This document shows, piece by piece, positions 51,136-62,241 of a DNA stretch of 64,000 bases (the stretch's first letter is position 1; the number at the start of each line of letters is the position of its first letter). Below the pieces are notes generated by a model that was not told the DNA's origin, searched no databases, and saw only the letters and a program-made list of their open reading frames with translations. Source of the DNA: Epithemia pelagica. Lineage: Eukaryota; Bacillariophyta; Bacillariophyceae; Surirellales; Surirellaceae. Made by a program: the position numbers and the translations under genes. Location: contig OX337228.1 in assembly GCA_946965045.2 (NCBI GenBank), forward strand, positions 3,658,001 to 3,722,000. Reading direction: 5' to 3'.

Positions 51136-52338
51136 ATGCAGCACAGTGCAGAAGAACAAAGATTGAAACCCCTAAAGCAGCCACTGGACCCTGAGGTATG
51201 CCAAAAGGCAGCTCGCTATGCTGTGCGTGTATGTGAAGAAATGTCCAAGCGCTCGCAACTGTTGGTGGAAGAAGATCCGGATGAAATAAACGTGGCCTTG
51301 TTTGAACGCGATGAGATACTGCCTCACTTGGGGGAAATGCTAGGCAAGGGTGGATTCAATAGTGTGTACGAACTGGAAACAATACAGTTGAACATGACAG
51401 GTCGTCAACCACCAGGTCAAGCCATGCAACGAAATCGTGTTGTTCAGGGTGGTCACAAATTGGCAGTCAAATTCTTGAGCGACGATTCCATGTACAATCC
51501 AGAAGACTTTTGTAATGGTGCGGCCGATTTGTTGATGGAAGCCAAGTACTTGACTGCATTGGCAGCGCACCCCCATCCGGCTCTTATTTCTCTCCATGGA
51601 GTTTCGACATCAGGTCCTTCTGGGTTCTCCAAGCCCGAACGGGCCGGCTTTTTCTTAGTTATTGATCGTCTCTACGATACTTTGGATGGTCGAATTGATG
51701 TTTGGAGGGAATTACAACGACGCAAGGTTGCTGCGCGAGCACCAACCAAAGTCATAAAGGCCTTGTTCCTACAAAGACTTATGGTGGCACAAAGTATTGC
51801 CAGTGCTTTAAGGCATTTACACAAGCTCGAAATAATCTTTCGCGACTTGAAGCCTGACAATGTTGGCTTTGATTACGAGGGACAAGTCAAGTTGTTTGAT
51901 TTTGGACTCGCCAAGGAATTGGACCCAAAACAAAAGAATTCCAATGGTTTGTATCAAATGTCGGGAGGGACGGGGAGTCGTCGTTTCATGGCGCCCGAAG
52001 TGGCACTGTCAGAACCGTACCATTTATCAGCCGATATTTACTCCTACTCAATATTATTGTGGGAACTCTTGACGTTGGACAAGGCTTTTGGGTGGCTGAG
52101 TCCGGAAGAACACAAGGAACGATGTGTCAAACAAGGCGAGCGATTGGAATTGCGGTCATCGTGGTCTTCGAGTCTGCGTGCGTTGTTAGAAAGTTGTTGG
52201 AGTCGCGATGCCAGTAGTCGGCCCACGGCTCGGGAAATGTACAAATTCATACAGCAAGAAATTGATCGAATATACGAGGAAGATTTCATGAGTTCCGCTG
52301 GTGCTGGTGGAGACGACCACGAAGAACGGTACATGTAA
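51136..52338 (+). CDS. TKL-like serine/threonine protein kinase
   Basis: Intronless, 400 residues from the ATG at 51136 (an in-frame GTG is 18 bp upstream). A single kinase domain fills residues about 65-385: glycine loop GKGGFNSVYEL (about 70), catalytic lysine AVKF (about 110), catalytic loop FRDLKPDN (about 235; the usual His of HRD is Phe), metal-binding DFG (about 255), activation segment GGTGSRRFMAPE (about 276-287), and the F-helix SADIYSYSILLWE. The sequence style (SYSILLWELLT, CWSRDASSRPTAREM) is of the TKL group, which phosphorylates Ser/Thr. All essential Lys, Asp and Asn are present, so it should be active. It has a 45-residue insert with many basic residues after AVKF-alphaC. No membrane segment. 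Confidence 0.9.
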   Translation: MQHSAEEQRLKPLKQPLDPEVCQKAARYAVRVCEEMSKRSQLLVEEDPDEINVALFERDEILPHLGEMLGKGGFNSVYELETIQLNMTGRQPPGQAMQRNRVVQGGHKLAVKFLSDDSMYNPEDFCNGAADLLMEAKYLTALAAHPHPALISLHGVSTSGPSGFSKPERAGFFLVIDRLYDTLDGRIDVWRELQRRKVAARAPTKVIKALFLQRLMVAQSIASALRHLHKLEIIFRDLKPDNVGFDYEGQVKLFDFGLAKELDPKQKNSNGLYQMSGGTGSRRFMAPEVALSEPYHLSADIYSYSILLWELLTLDKAFGWLSPEEHKERCVKQGERLELRSSWSSSLRALLESCWSRDASSRPTAREMYKFIQQEIDRIYEEDFMSSAGAGGDDHEERYM

Positions 52339-52991
52339 ACTTTCGTTGAAGGGAAGGACTGGCCGTGAGTACCGTCTCACAGAATCCAGGCGCCTTTCAT
52401 TCTAGAGGTTTTCATCGTTCTTATCATCATTTAATAACACATTGCAACGTAGTGTGCTATGACCTATGACGGAATCAACAGATGACTTACGCTTACTTCA
52501 GAATGTCGACCAAATGCGTAGATGTTTCATTAGTAGATACAGCATCCATGATGGATGTTACAAGTATTGTTGTTGTTGCTGTAATAAGGATATTGTAAAA
52601 GCACAATAGAGTATCTCTTATTTCGTCTGTGAAGCGGTCAGTCGAAATTGGTGTGTGAACTTGCGACCAACTCCGTGATACACAGCCGTTACAACGGCTC
52701 AACGGCTGGAAAATTTGTGCCTGCGCGGACTTCGTAAACGCAATGCATTTTATATATAGCGTGCACACGTTCGAAAGATTCCGTTACTTCGGCATCGCGC
52801 CAGACGAGCTTTCCGAAATTCAAACCTGTAAAGTGATCATGTTCAGGACCGATGGATTTGTGAGAACCAACTTTTTGGCCCTTGTCGACTGTGTGACATA
52901 TATTTGTGGGTTAGACTTCTTGTACTCGTTCTTGTTCGAGACAAGACTTTATCCCTTCACATCAGGGTCTGAGGCAATAGGAAGATTTCAT
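52339..52991. other. Intergenic region, 653 bp, with a TATA-like motif
   Basis: No gene accepted. TTTTATATATAG at 52746-52757 is a good TATA-box candidate about 240 bp upstream of the start of the small secreted protein. The open frame there extends upstream to 52743 but its first 83 residues have no features. Confidence 0.35.
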
Positions 52992-53399
52992 ATGATGAAT
53001 CGGATGTTTGTATCGTCGAGACGAGCGGCGTCCATGATCGCTTTGAGCATGCTAATCATGGTCATATCTGTTTCTCTCAGTGAAGCTCAGTACATTCGAT
53101 CACGAGGAGCGCCCGTCCAACAACAGGGAAACGATTACAAAACATATCGAGCGGCAAGTGGTTCGACTACCAAGAAGCAGGAGTCCAACCAGATGGTTTT
53201 TCGTGTCGATGAAATGCTTGATGCCGCTGACAAAGAACTCAGCGACAAAATGAATCAAGAGGAACACAAGGCTACAGAAGCGGAGGACCAAGAGGAGGAA
53301 CAGACGTTTCAACAGCAAGTTGAGCAACTTGAAGAAATGGAGTTTTGGGAACGAGTCCTGCCGGTCAAAGGTTCTCAAAGCTTTAGTATGAATTATTAA
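52992..53399 (+). CDS. Small secreted protein with acidic coiled-coil tail
   Basis: 135 residues from the ATG at 52992. I chose it because it places a clear signal peptide at the N-terminus: a short basic start (MMNRMFVSSRRAAS) then MIALSMLIMVISVSLSEAQ with likely cleavage after SEA. The mature part is 100 residues, polar, with a Glu/Gln-rich helix (ADKELSDKMNQEEHKATEAE and QEEEQTFQQQVEQLEEMEF) that probably forms a coiled coil. No cysteines, ER-retention tail, or recognised family. The frame is open upstream to 52743, but that would bury the signal peptide. Function unknown. Confidence 0.55.
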   Translation: MMNRMFVSSRRAASMIALSMLIMVISVSLSEAQYIRSRGAPVQQQGNDYKTYRAASGSTTKKQESNQMVFRVDEMLDAADKELSDKMNQEEHKATEAEDQEEEQTFQQQVEQLEEMEFWERVLPVKGSQSFSMNY

Positions 53400-54021
53400 T
53401 TTGATTGAGATCCGAGCCAAACGAATACTTTGATGGAGTGAAAAGAAATAAGGTGGAATTCCACAAAATGGAATGGATTTACGGTATGGACAGGTATCTG
53501 GTATGGAGTGCGTTGTATATTTTGTGTCTTCTGCATCCGCTTCATCAGCCTCCAGCAATAAAAGAACTACTGTTGAGTATAATCTTCTCTGGTCGAGGAT
53601 TGTGTAGCCGTGATCAGGCTAATATTGCCAACCCAAGAAGAAACTAGTGGTGGGGTGTTGTCCCAACCCATTTCCCCCATCATTTGTGTAACACATACTA
53701 AATACTAACAAAACTTCTCAACTACAGCTATGCCATTTTTATGGTGACATGTCATATTGATTCTTTTCTAGGTATGTCGGATGGATTTAACTTTGCGTAT
53801 AAACAGAAAGTTTTCCGAGAATAGAGTACGCATAAACTTGGTGCGACGAAGATTCCCACATCCCATTCCTATTTAGTAGCCGCGCTATAGGAATTTAGCT
53901 ATGCTCATGTATGGCGAAAAGTCGGCTTCACCAGTAATACATGGGTGTAAAGTGTAAAAGCTCAACCTGTATAATAGCAGATACCAGCCCAAACAACAGC
54001 CCGAAACCCTCCTGGTCGACA
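53400..54021. other. Intergenic region between convergent genes, 622 bp
   Basis: 3' flanks of a plus-strand and a minus-strand gene. The small frame at 53405-53647 has no features. No repeat seen. Confidence 0.4.
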
Positions 54022-57000
54022 CTAAGAGCTCGGAGCGACCGTCGGCTCTTGCTTTATTACGACTGGTTCAACAGCCATGGGAGAGCCCACCGCTGCCACC
54101 GCTACATCTTCCAGAGCCGAAGAATCCACGAGTGGGTCATCAAGTGGAGATTCCAGATCTTCAATGTCTTTGGTGCTTTCCAACAAAGACTGGAGATGTT
54201 CGGCTTCTAACTCTACACTGTCTTTCGTAGTTGTGTCCTGGTTCGACGCGGTACTTTTCCCCTCGGCTACCGTGCCAACCGAACCACTTGGTGTATAGAC
54301 TAAACCGCCAGCTGTTCCACTCGTTTGCTCATCAGATATGGAGGTTGGCAGCGACTGTTTTGTATCTCCCTTGATGCTTGCAGCATCTTTTTTGTGATTT
54401 CCACCGACAAATTCTCCGGGATGTCGTGCCCGTGCAGCATTTTGAATTGCCACTGTGGCTGCAACCGCTGCAGCTGCTGCAGTCTGTTGTTCTTGTTGCT
54501 TTTTCTGTAGTAACTGTCGGTATTTCTGCAGTAGGTGGTCATTCAGTCCCCGCAAACGTTGTAGGTTAGGACTCAATTCCGGAGTACCGCAAATTTGACA
54601 TTGCTCTCCCTTAACGCATGTCACCAAGTGGTACAGTAGATGTTTGACCTTGCGACACCACGGAAACGGACAAACGTCAAATGTTGACGTTGTTCCTGGA
54701 CAATCCCGAACATGTAACATCATCCATCGTACGCTTCGACAAACTTCTTGTTGTTTCTCGCACTTGTGCTGACTAGCACAAATGGAGGCATGTGCCATTA
54801 ACACCAATAATCTCGAGGCATCCTTGTCGTCCAGTTTCGGTCCGGAATACTGCGACCCAAAGTTTTCATTCTCGGCCCTATCGGAAGGTGTCATTGCATA
54901 AGAATCTTCACATTCAGATTCTAAATCCAACGACTCATCATCATCGGTCGTGATATCCTCAAGACCGGAGGACACATCGGATCCCAGTGAAACCGTGTCA
55001 TGAGACCCAGCTACCGCGGGGGTCTCGAGGGGTGGTACCGAAACTGGAGGAGTTGGTGCCGTTGTGGAAGTCACAACTTCCATTTCAGCCGAGGTTCCAG
55101 TGCCACCCGTAGTGACCACTGCAGCTTGCGTTGCAGCGGCAGCCGCTGCTGCAGCAGCAGCGCCATTGTCGTCCGCATGCGCCAACAGGGCAGGATGGTA
55201 TTCAATAGCATTGGCCGGTGCACTTATATCCACTCGAGGAATCTGGAAAACGTTACAGGCAAAACGAAACGTAAGATGGCAAGTGTCAGTAACCTAAATG
55301 AAAAGTGCTGTCATGCAATACTTTAGAGCAAGTGAATGTTTCGCACCTGTGTTTTGTGGCATTTGGGACATTCTTGTTGCGTCAGAGCCCACCAGGGATT
55401 GCATTCACATGTACTGCTATACACTTCATTGCATAAGGCACACATATATTCAACTTGTCTTGGTCCTCGCTGTTTCTTAACTTGTCGTGACTTTTTTTCC
55501 ACCCGATGATGAAGCAAGAGTTTGGTTGTGGCCACAGCAGCAGCAGCCGCTCCAGAAGCAGTTTGCAACGCATCCGCACCTCCATTGGCTGCCGCAGCGG
55601 AATGCAACAAGAAAAGATTCTTCTCGTGTCTTTGCTGTCGTTTACGTCGCCGTCTTCGTCGACGCCGCCGTCGTTCCAGATCCTCCATGTCTGCATAAGG
55701 TTCTACTTGAAACTTTTGAACAATGGTGTTTTGGTCTTCATGTGGTTTCTCGTGCTCGGTCTTCGAAGGCAGTTGAGCTACTACAGAGGGTGCAGTAGTT
55801 GTAGCAGCTTTCTCCTGGTCCATCGCGCTGTTCTTGTTTTGGGATGCTGTTGGCAAACCCAAATTCTTGTTCGTTGCCTTAATGACGAGTTCAGTGTCTC
55901 GCACCATTGACTTGTGCACGGACGAGGCGGCTGTAACAGACGACTGCATTTGTTGACTACCCAATGCCATTCCCCCATAGTATCGTTTGGGGGGTTCTGG
56001 CTGGCTAGATGAGGCATCTTCGTCGGGATCGTTCGCGGCACCTTGACTCGTTGCATTCTTCTTCCCCAATGTTGGCCCATGCAATTTTTTGGTAAGCGAC
56101 GATCCTCCCTTCTCAATGGGTTTTCCAAATTGCGTTTGATGAGGTTCAACAGGTGGTGCCGGTGCCTGCGGTTCAATGTAAGCAGCGGCAGTTGCTGCTT
56201 GTTGTTGTTCAGCTTGTCGGCGTCGCTTTTCCGCCGCAGCGGCCGCAAAGGTGCATGGTGGTTCTCCTGTAGTGGACGCGGTGGAGGAATTCGCTACAGA
56301 CGAATCGGGAGGTCGATGCGTCCATCCACTGGAATGTGGCATTCCTGCTGGATTGTGGCGGGCTCCCTGTTGCGCATCCAGTTGTTTCTTGAGTCTGACC
56401 TTGACTGGTAACAAATTGGTTAATATATGCTCTTCGAGTTTGGGAACAATGTCTTCTTGTTTCGGTGAGCTACTCCCATCGTCTGTGCTTGTACTGCCAG
56501 CAGTCGTACTCGAGGAAGAGGGGTGTTGTGGTTGGGAGGAAGGCTGCGAGGTAGCGGTGCTGGACGAGGAGGCCTCTTGCTCCACACCAGCATCAATCTG
56601 TTGTATCGTGTCTTGTAGATGAAGGATAAAAGAGTGCAACTTTTCCCTCCGTTCTCGTGATCCCGCACTTTCTTCGGTCTTTCGGGCTCCCAAAAGTTGT
56701 CGTTCCAGTTTTTCAAACTCTCGCAACATATACGATAGTTCGTTGTGATACTTTTTCTTTAAGTGAATGAATAGTTTTGGTTTCAGGGGAACATCTTTTT
56801 TGGACAACGCTGAGGAAGTAGCCGCTGCAGTGCTGGCTTCGGATTGAGCGGTCTTGATAGTGGTGGCGACAGGAGGGCTTGAGGTATTATCTTCTTCAGA
56901 TCCAGAGACTGTAGCCATCGCGGAAGAGGATCCACTGGTTGCAGGGGTAGTGGATGCTGTGGATATGGATGTACCATTAGACTCTGTGGTCTTGCTTGTT

Positions 57001-57332
57001 TGGTCTAGTCTCTGTATCGAAGCCTGCCCAGAACCTGCATTGGTCGTTGTCTCAGTTGTGATAGCAGAATCAGTGGCTGTATCTTTCGTGGATACGGTGC
57101 TTGTTGTCGAGGATGATTTGGAGGTTGTTGCACTGGCTATTGGATGCGTATTTGGATTGTTGGCGATCTTGTCCGTCGAAGAGCTAGTAAAGGATCCAGA
57201 AAGACGAATCTTTTTGAGTTTGGGTTCCGGTTGCTCTTCGTTCTCAATGCAGTGAACGGCTGGAGAAGAAGCAAGCGGTGGATCGACATGAAGAGGGTTC
57301 ATAATCTGCGTGGAGGAGGATTCAGGGGCCAT
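54022..57332 (-). CDS. TAZ zinc-finger protein
   Basis: Exons 57332-55347 and 55242-54022 give 1068 residues; the 104-bp GT-AG intron joins KCHKTQ to IPRVDISAPANAIEYHPALL in frame. TAZ domains, best known from CBP/p300, bind transcription-factor activation domains with three zinc ions. Here MAHASICASQHKCEKQQEVC, MMLHVRDC, CPFPWCRKVKHLLYHLVTC and CQICGTPE (about residues 800-880) supply the Cys/His set. Before it, CALCNEVYSSTCECNPWWAL and CPKC form a separate Cys-rich module. The rest is low complexity (Ser, Thr, Ala, Gln). A run of eleven arginines and lysines near about 560 is a likely nuclear signal. No acetyltransferase, bromodomain or KIX domain is visible, so this is not a CBP orthologue in the strict sense. 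Confidence 0.85.
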
Positions 57333-58623
57333 CAGGTGTGACTAGTCAAAAGATCGCGCACAATCAATGGATAGATGAAAGATTCACAGAGTTGATGATC
57401 AAGGAGTTGGGCAGAGAGGTGTGTCTCTTGGATCTGTGCCCGGGGAAGAATCGTCTACAGTTGATTGAAAACCAATACCAAACACAAAGGGAACGATGAC
57501 GGATGATGTGTGCTACCAATTGGCGGGCATGGAAACAAGAGACTCCACAGACACCAAGAAGACGACCGAGTGTGTTGCCACACATTCACAAGCAAAAGGA
57601 CAGCAAGAAAGGATCAGGAGGACCTCTCGTACTCTTTGTTGGTGTAACTCACAGAAAACTCCCATCACTTCAGCCCACATCACTCCCTTTCGATGATGAT
57701 TGTGGAACCAAAGGCCCTAATTGTCTTTGGTTTTGTCCCGTCGGAACGGCTGAGTAGTAACGAAGAGAGATGTGTGCGATCCAACACAACACGCACGTGA
57801 ACTGTCGTCCAATCAAACCACACACACCTGTCTGTCGTCCGTGTCGGCACGTACAATCGAGAACCGCGCAAGGCGCAAAGGATGACATCACATTGCACGA
57901 AGTTTAACGAGGGCAGTACAGGAACTTTTATATGCCCTCCCTTTAGGCCATTGCAAATCCGAAATCCGAACGCGTGTCGTCGACCCGCTAGTTAGGCCAT
58001 GGTGAACCAGGCTATTATTTCTATCTCCGTCCACATCGTTGGAAAACTGCTTCAAAAGGAAGGGGGAGAGAAGACAAGAGAAGGCAACCATGGAACCAGC
58101 GACCGGGACACCTCACCCTTTGACACACGCACGTACATCAAACATCAACAACGCAACCAACAACCAACGTCAAAAAATCGCAACTCGCGGTCGAGCGATA
58201 GCGATGTTCTATTTTCTTTGATTGTGTCATGATGTTAGGGTTAGGGTTAGGGGTTAAATGCTACTCTCCTCGATCCTCGACCCTCGACACTGGGCAAGCG
58301 ATATGGGATATGGCAAATGAAAAGTGCAGCGCCAACTACATCTACGTCCTCCCAAACCTCCACCACGCACCGACGTAGTTTTTGTTCAGTTTCTGATTTC
58401 TGCTCCTAGGAGTAACTAATTGCTAATTGTCACCGGTCTATCTCCTAGTTCGGACAAGGTACTCCTCTACGAGACGGCCATGCTATGCGGTGACAAAGGG
58501 GTCGTTGGATTGGTATGTTGGCTCCGATGCCATGGCGATTCCGAAAAACTTGGTGTACCGCAGTTCGATTTACATGGCACGGCAATAAATAGGTAGTCTG
58601 TTCCAAAGACGCTGCTTCAACTT
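57333..58623. other. Intergenic region, 1.29 kb, with telomere-type repeat
   Basis: No gene accepted; frames at 57496-57757 and 57999-58232 have no family features. It contains GTTAGGGTTAGGGTTAGGGG near 58233-58252 and CTCCTAGGAG at 58403-58412, about 210 bp downstream of the next minus-strand stop. Confidence 0.4.
58233..58252. repeat. Short interstitial telomere-type repeat
   Basis: About three TTAGGG units in tandem, the telomere unit of many stramenopiles. It is far from an end of this window and too short to be a telomere. Confidence 0.6.
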
Positions 58624-60651
58624 TCATGGCAAACGACGACGAAATGAGACGGTGGTTCCGGTTTTACTCCCGCGGCTGTCAAACCGGGAGAATTGATATT
58701 GTTGTAGTTCATCCAGCGTCTTGCGAATGTATCCATCACGTTCAAAAGGTGGCTGTGGTGGTGATGTTGATTCCTTCATCATAGAGTCGGGTGTATCGGA
58801 ATTTATGACTGTTGTCGACTGAGTCTTGTTTTTGTTGCTGTCAAATGTGCCGTTACCACCGCTTTCAACTCGGGATGGTGACAAGTGTCCTTCAAGTTCT
58901 TCGTCTAGCTTTGATAGCATGTGGGGATTACCCCAGGTTTCCCAATTATCACCACATTGACCATCGTCGCATTCCCCAATCAAAATATATTCCGTCACGG
59001 CAGGATAGCAACGAAATTCAGCTGACCAGTCTTCTTCCATGGGCATCCAGCTACACAACAAGATGACCTGGGTTTGGGGCGAGGAAGTGGAATACGACTC
59101 GAGCGGATTCTTCTCACTATTAGCCCCAGAAATGTCATGTGGACCACAATATTTGGAGAGGGCTCGATCGTAGCCCATTCGTTCTACATTGGCCTTGCGG
59201 GATATTCCCCAACTTCCATTGTCCGTAGCCACCACCGTAGGGATATTAGTTGCTTTGCTCGTCGTGCTTTCTTGTTTTTGATTTTTCTGTTTTTTCGAGG
59301 TTGGTGGAGGATGTTGGAAGTACTCACGAAGAGCTTCGGCCAAGAGTCCATCACCCGCTCCAACATCCAAAATGACGGTTGACCCGTTATCACCATGTTG
59401 TTTTGCATGTTGGTTGGAACTCTGCAATAGGTAATCACCCAAGGCAGCAATGTATTCCTGTGTCCAAACCTGATACAGATTCCGTTCCTCGCAAACCACA
59501 TTGAGTGGACCACAGGGCAGAACATGACCACTCACCAATTCCAAGATTTCGCCGAGGGAAAGATGTGATAGGCTGGTGGAAGTTGGGACCGCGGTGGAAG
59601 GCGTGGAGGTTGTAGATACGCCTACATTTTCTGCCAAGGGCTCATCTATGACTGGCAGACACAAAGCACCCCCACGAAGACGTAGCACGGTTGGTTTTTG
59701 CATGTTGGTACTATGACCAATACGCTTGACGATTTCTGACATGGTTTTGTATGTGGCATCCGGATCCTTTTCAGAGGCCCATTGTTGCATCCCAAACGCT
59801 TTTTGCAAAAATGTCGTCGAGGGTAACTGATGCGACCATTTTCGTTTTCGTTGTTGACTTCCTCCTTGGGACAATGAAGAAGTGTTTTTTCCGTCAAATG
59901 GCAGTGAGGTTTTGTTTGTATTCGGATATGTACCAGAAAGATACCATGCCGTATTCATGGGTGCCAATTGGGGAAACGTGGACAATTCGGGGTAGGCTGC
60001 AAAAGCAGCTCGAATGGATGCCAAATGTGCGGCAAGTAGATATTCTCGGCGGATCCATTGGATCAATCGTTTGTGAAATTGCCATTTTTGAACGTCAGCC
60101 CATGTTTCATTGGGTAATAGGACGGGTCGAAGACACTTTTCCACTACTTGCAACCGAAGCTTGCCTTCTTCGTCGGGATATAACAATTTCTTGTTGGATC
60201 TTGATTTAGCTGCCTTTCCATATTTCTCCGATGTCCTCAACCGGTGCTTTGGTTTGTTGATGAGGTTGCTCGTTTGTTCTTTCGTTTTGTTGTGGTCTTT
60301 GTCTATGTGGTGCTTTTCAGTGCTTGTATCTTGTGTGGTGGCTCGAACCCATCTGCGTGCGACTCGTTTCCAGAATCCAAACAGTCCACTGCTGTTGTCT
60401 TCATCGTCTTGTATTCTACCACCAGAGACGTCCAGTTGTTCCTTCTTGATGAACGCAGCGTGATCTGCCGCGTCTCTCAATTGCAAGGAAACCAGGCGCT
60501 TGGCCAATTGAAGACCAACCAAATGATCAAGCCATATATTATCATGCGTCACAACCCCACCCCGACTCAACCAACATCGCGCATTGATTCCCTGTTTCAG
60601 CAAAAATGGACCAAACCATTTATGAAGACTTTTGGTCAAGATATACAACAT
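58624..60651 (-). CDS. SAM-dependent methyltransferase-like protein
   Basis: Intronless, 675 residues from the ATG at 60651. The clearest motif is STVILDVGAGDGLLAEALRE (about 423-442), the motif I glycine loop of class I SAM-binding methyltransferases. After a charged insert, VVATDNGSWGI supplies a motif II-like acidic end of strand 2, and QVILLCSWMPMEEDW (about 535) could be the strand-4 motif. ILIGECDDGQCGDNWETWGN follows. The N-terminal half contains a basic, helical region (LLPNETWADVQKWQFHKRLI and WIRREYLLAAHLASIRAAFA) of unknown role; an N-terminal SLHKWFGPFLLKQ may be a membrane- or organelle-targeting helix. Substrate unknown. The methyltransferase call rests mainly on one motif. Confidence 0.7.
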   Translation of the reverse strand: MLYILTKSLHKWFGPFLLKQGINARCWLSRGGVVTHDNIWLDHLVGLQLAKRLVSLQLRDAADHAAFIKKEQLDVSGGRIQDDEDNSSGLFGFWKRVARRWVRATTQDTSTEKHHIDKDHNKTKEQTSNLINKPKHRLRTSEKYGKAAKSRSNKKLLYPDEEGKLRLQVVEKCLRPVLLPNETWADVQKWQFHKRLIQWIRREYLLAAHLASIRAAFAAYPELSTFPQLAPMNTAWYLSGTYPNTNKTSLPFDGKNTSSLSQGGSQQRKRKWSHQLPSTTFLQKAFGMQQWASEKDPDATYKTMSEIVKRIGHSTNMQKPTVLRLRGGALCLPVIDEPLAENVGVSTTSTPSTAVPTSTSLSHLSLGEILELVSGHVLPCGPLNVVCEERNLYQVWTQEYIAALGDYLLQSSNQHAKQHGDNGSTVILDVGAGDGLLAEALREYFQHPPPTSKKQKNQKQESTTSKATNIPTVVATDNGSWGISRKANVERMGYDRALSKYCGPHDISGANSEKNPLESYSTSSPQTQVILLCSWMPMEEDWSAEFRCYPAVTEYILIGECDDGQCGDNWETWGNPHMLSKLDEELEGHLSPSRVESGGNGTFDSNKNKTQSTTVINSDTPDSMMKESTSPPQPPFERDGYIRKTLDELQQYQFSRFDSRGSKTGTTVSFRRRLP

Positions 60652-60810
60652 GACCGCATGGAATCAAACTAAAACGCAGTTATCCCAACACAGAAGAAGC
60701 GAAACCCTTTTCCTTATGATGCCAATGGAAAATTCCTGATTCCTGTTTCAAAACGGAGCGACCAAACTCAACAAATCAGCGTCTCAAATGCGATCGATTG
60801 TCCTCCACTC

Positions 60811-62241
60811 ATGTTCTCGACCCCCGACTACACCGACCATGATGGATACCTTTGTCTTGAGTTGCGAGTAGAATTGAAGAAAAACGAAAGCCCATCGTTC
60901 TTGTCTTCATTTGCTACCATGACGCGCAATACCAGCGATCAGAAGCAGAAAGGATCCAAGAGGACGAACCAAAACAAAAACAACAGCCCTGTGAAAATAT
61001 CCACCATCAAGGGTTACTTGCCTCTTCGTCTCCATTTCCCTCCAGCCTTTTCACCCTTGGACCCAACGACGTCCTTTCGCGATTCCAATGCCACCTTTCT
61101 GTATTTGAAAGAACACCAAACAGCAAGCGTCAGCGCAAAAAACAAGACGATAACTTCCCCAGAAGACGAAACCGCCAGTGGGACGACCATCTTTGTCGCC
61201 AATGCCCCCATGGTTGCTGGGATCTCCACGACCTTGTTGCTACAAGCCATTTTTGGCAGGTATGGTGACGTGCAACGCGTGACAGTGGTACCCAATCCTC
61301 GCCGAAACCAAAACCCTAGCTCCGTCAAGGAATCATTGTCCAAGGGTGACTCTTCATCCTATGGTTGGAGTTCGCGGTTTGCGTCGCCTTCCTTTTTGGG
61401 CCTTACCCAGCGAACGACAACACAAGAGGGTGGAAAATTTGCCCATATTGTAATGGCAACGCGAAAGGATTTGAGGCGTGCCTTGAGCCAAGTGGCCCAG
61501 GTCATGGGGAGGGAAATGAACATGAAGGACAAGGGCGACGAAACCGAAGTCCCGAGCTTGCCTGGCCTGGTATTGGATCCCATTGAATTGCAAACGTTGG
61601 CCGACGAGACGCAGCGGCAGCATGAATCATTCTCGGGAATGGATATCCATGAGGAAAGCAGCGACGATGAAACTAATGGCAACCATCAATCACTGTCCAC
61701 ATCGACAAGCGCCTTACTCAATGTGGTTGCACGGTATCGTCGCTCCAAGCAACCTTTTCTGTTGTCGAGCCATGAGGATGCGTTTTCCATGCCGTTGATG
61801 GAAGAATGCAATAGTGTCATGCAATCGTGGGAAGAAGCAGAAGCCAGTCGTCGATTAGCACGCGAACAAGCGGCCCAACAACCGGACGACGACGGATTCG
61901 TGACCGTCTCGTATGGATCGTCATCGGCTCTGACCATGCCTGGAGAAGAAGATGATGATGATGAGGAGGGAAACGACGACGAGGGTGGTGACGACAAGGA
62001 TGTCACTACCGATCGTCCCATCAAACGGCGGCGACGAACACGAAGTCGCCGTAAGTCATCTTCGACGAACAGTGGCACCAAAATAAGTGGTGCCCAGCCC
62101 TTGACAGACTTCTACCGATTCCAAACGAAGGACAATCGGAAACGAACATTGCAAGAATTGCGACAAAGATTCGAACAAGATTTGGCGAAAGTGCAACAGA
62201 TGAAAGAAGACAAGAAGCATTGCTATCGACCCTTTTCATGA
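60811..62241 (+). CDS. RRP7: Ribosomal RNA-processing protein RRP7
   Basis: Intronless, 476 residues from the ATG at 60811; a second in-frame ATG at 60919 is a plausible start. RRP7 acts in small-subunit (UTP-C / CURI-linked) pre-rRNA processing in the nucleolus. The N-terminal KGYLPLRLHFPPAFSP starts the conserved region, then an RRM-like fold follows (TTIFVANAPMVAGISTTLLL and QAIFGRYGDVQRVTVVPNP, about 130-175). The C-terminus DFYRFQTKDNRKRTLQELRQ, FEQDLAKVQQMKEDKK, ending YRPFS is the hallmark RRP7 tail. The middle is extended by acidic and Ser-rich stretches, including DDDDEEGNDDEGGDDKD followed by a basic RRRRTRSRRKSS, which would serve as nuclear signal. It is longer than yeast or human RRP7. 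Confidence 0.92.
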   Translation: MFSTPDYTDHDGYLCLELRVELKKNESPSFLSSFATMTRNTSDQKQKGSKRTNQNKNNSPVKISTIKGYLPLRLHFPPAFSPLDPTTSFRDSNATFLYLKEHQTASVSAKNKTITSPEDETASGTTIFVANAPMVAGISTTLLLQAIFGRYGDVQRVTVVPNPRRNQNPSSVKESLSKGDSSSYGWSSRFASPSFLGLTQRTTTQEGGKFAHIVMATRKDLRRALSQVAQVMGREMNMKDKGDETEVPSLPGLVLDPIELQTLADETQRQHESFSGMDIHEESSDDETNGNHQSLSTSTSALLNVVARYRRSKQPFLLSSHEDAFSMPLMEECNSVMQSWEEAEASRRLAREQAAQQPDDDGFVTVSYGSSSALTMPGEEDDDDEEGNDDEGGDDKDVTTDRPIKRRRRTRSRRKSSSTNSGTKISGAQPLTDFYRFQTKDNRKRTLQELRQRFEQDLAKVQQMKEDKKHCYRPFS

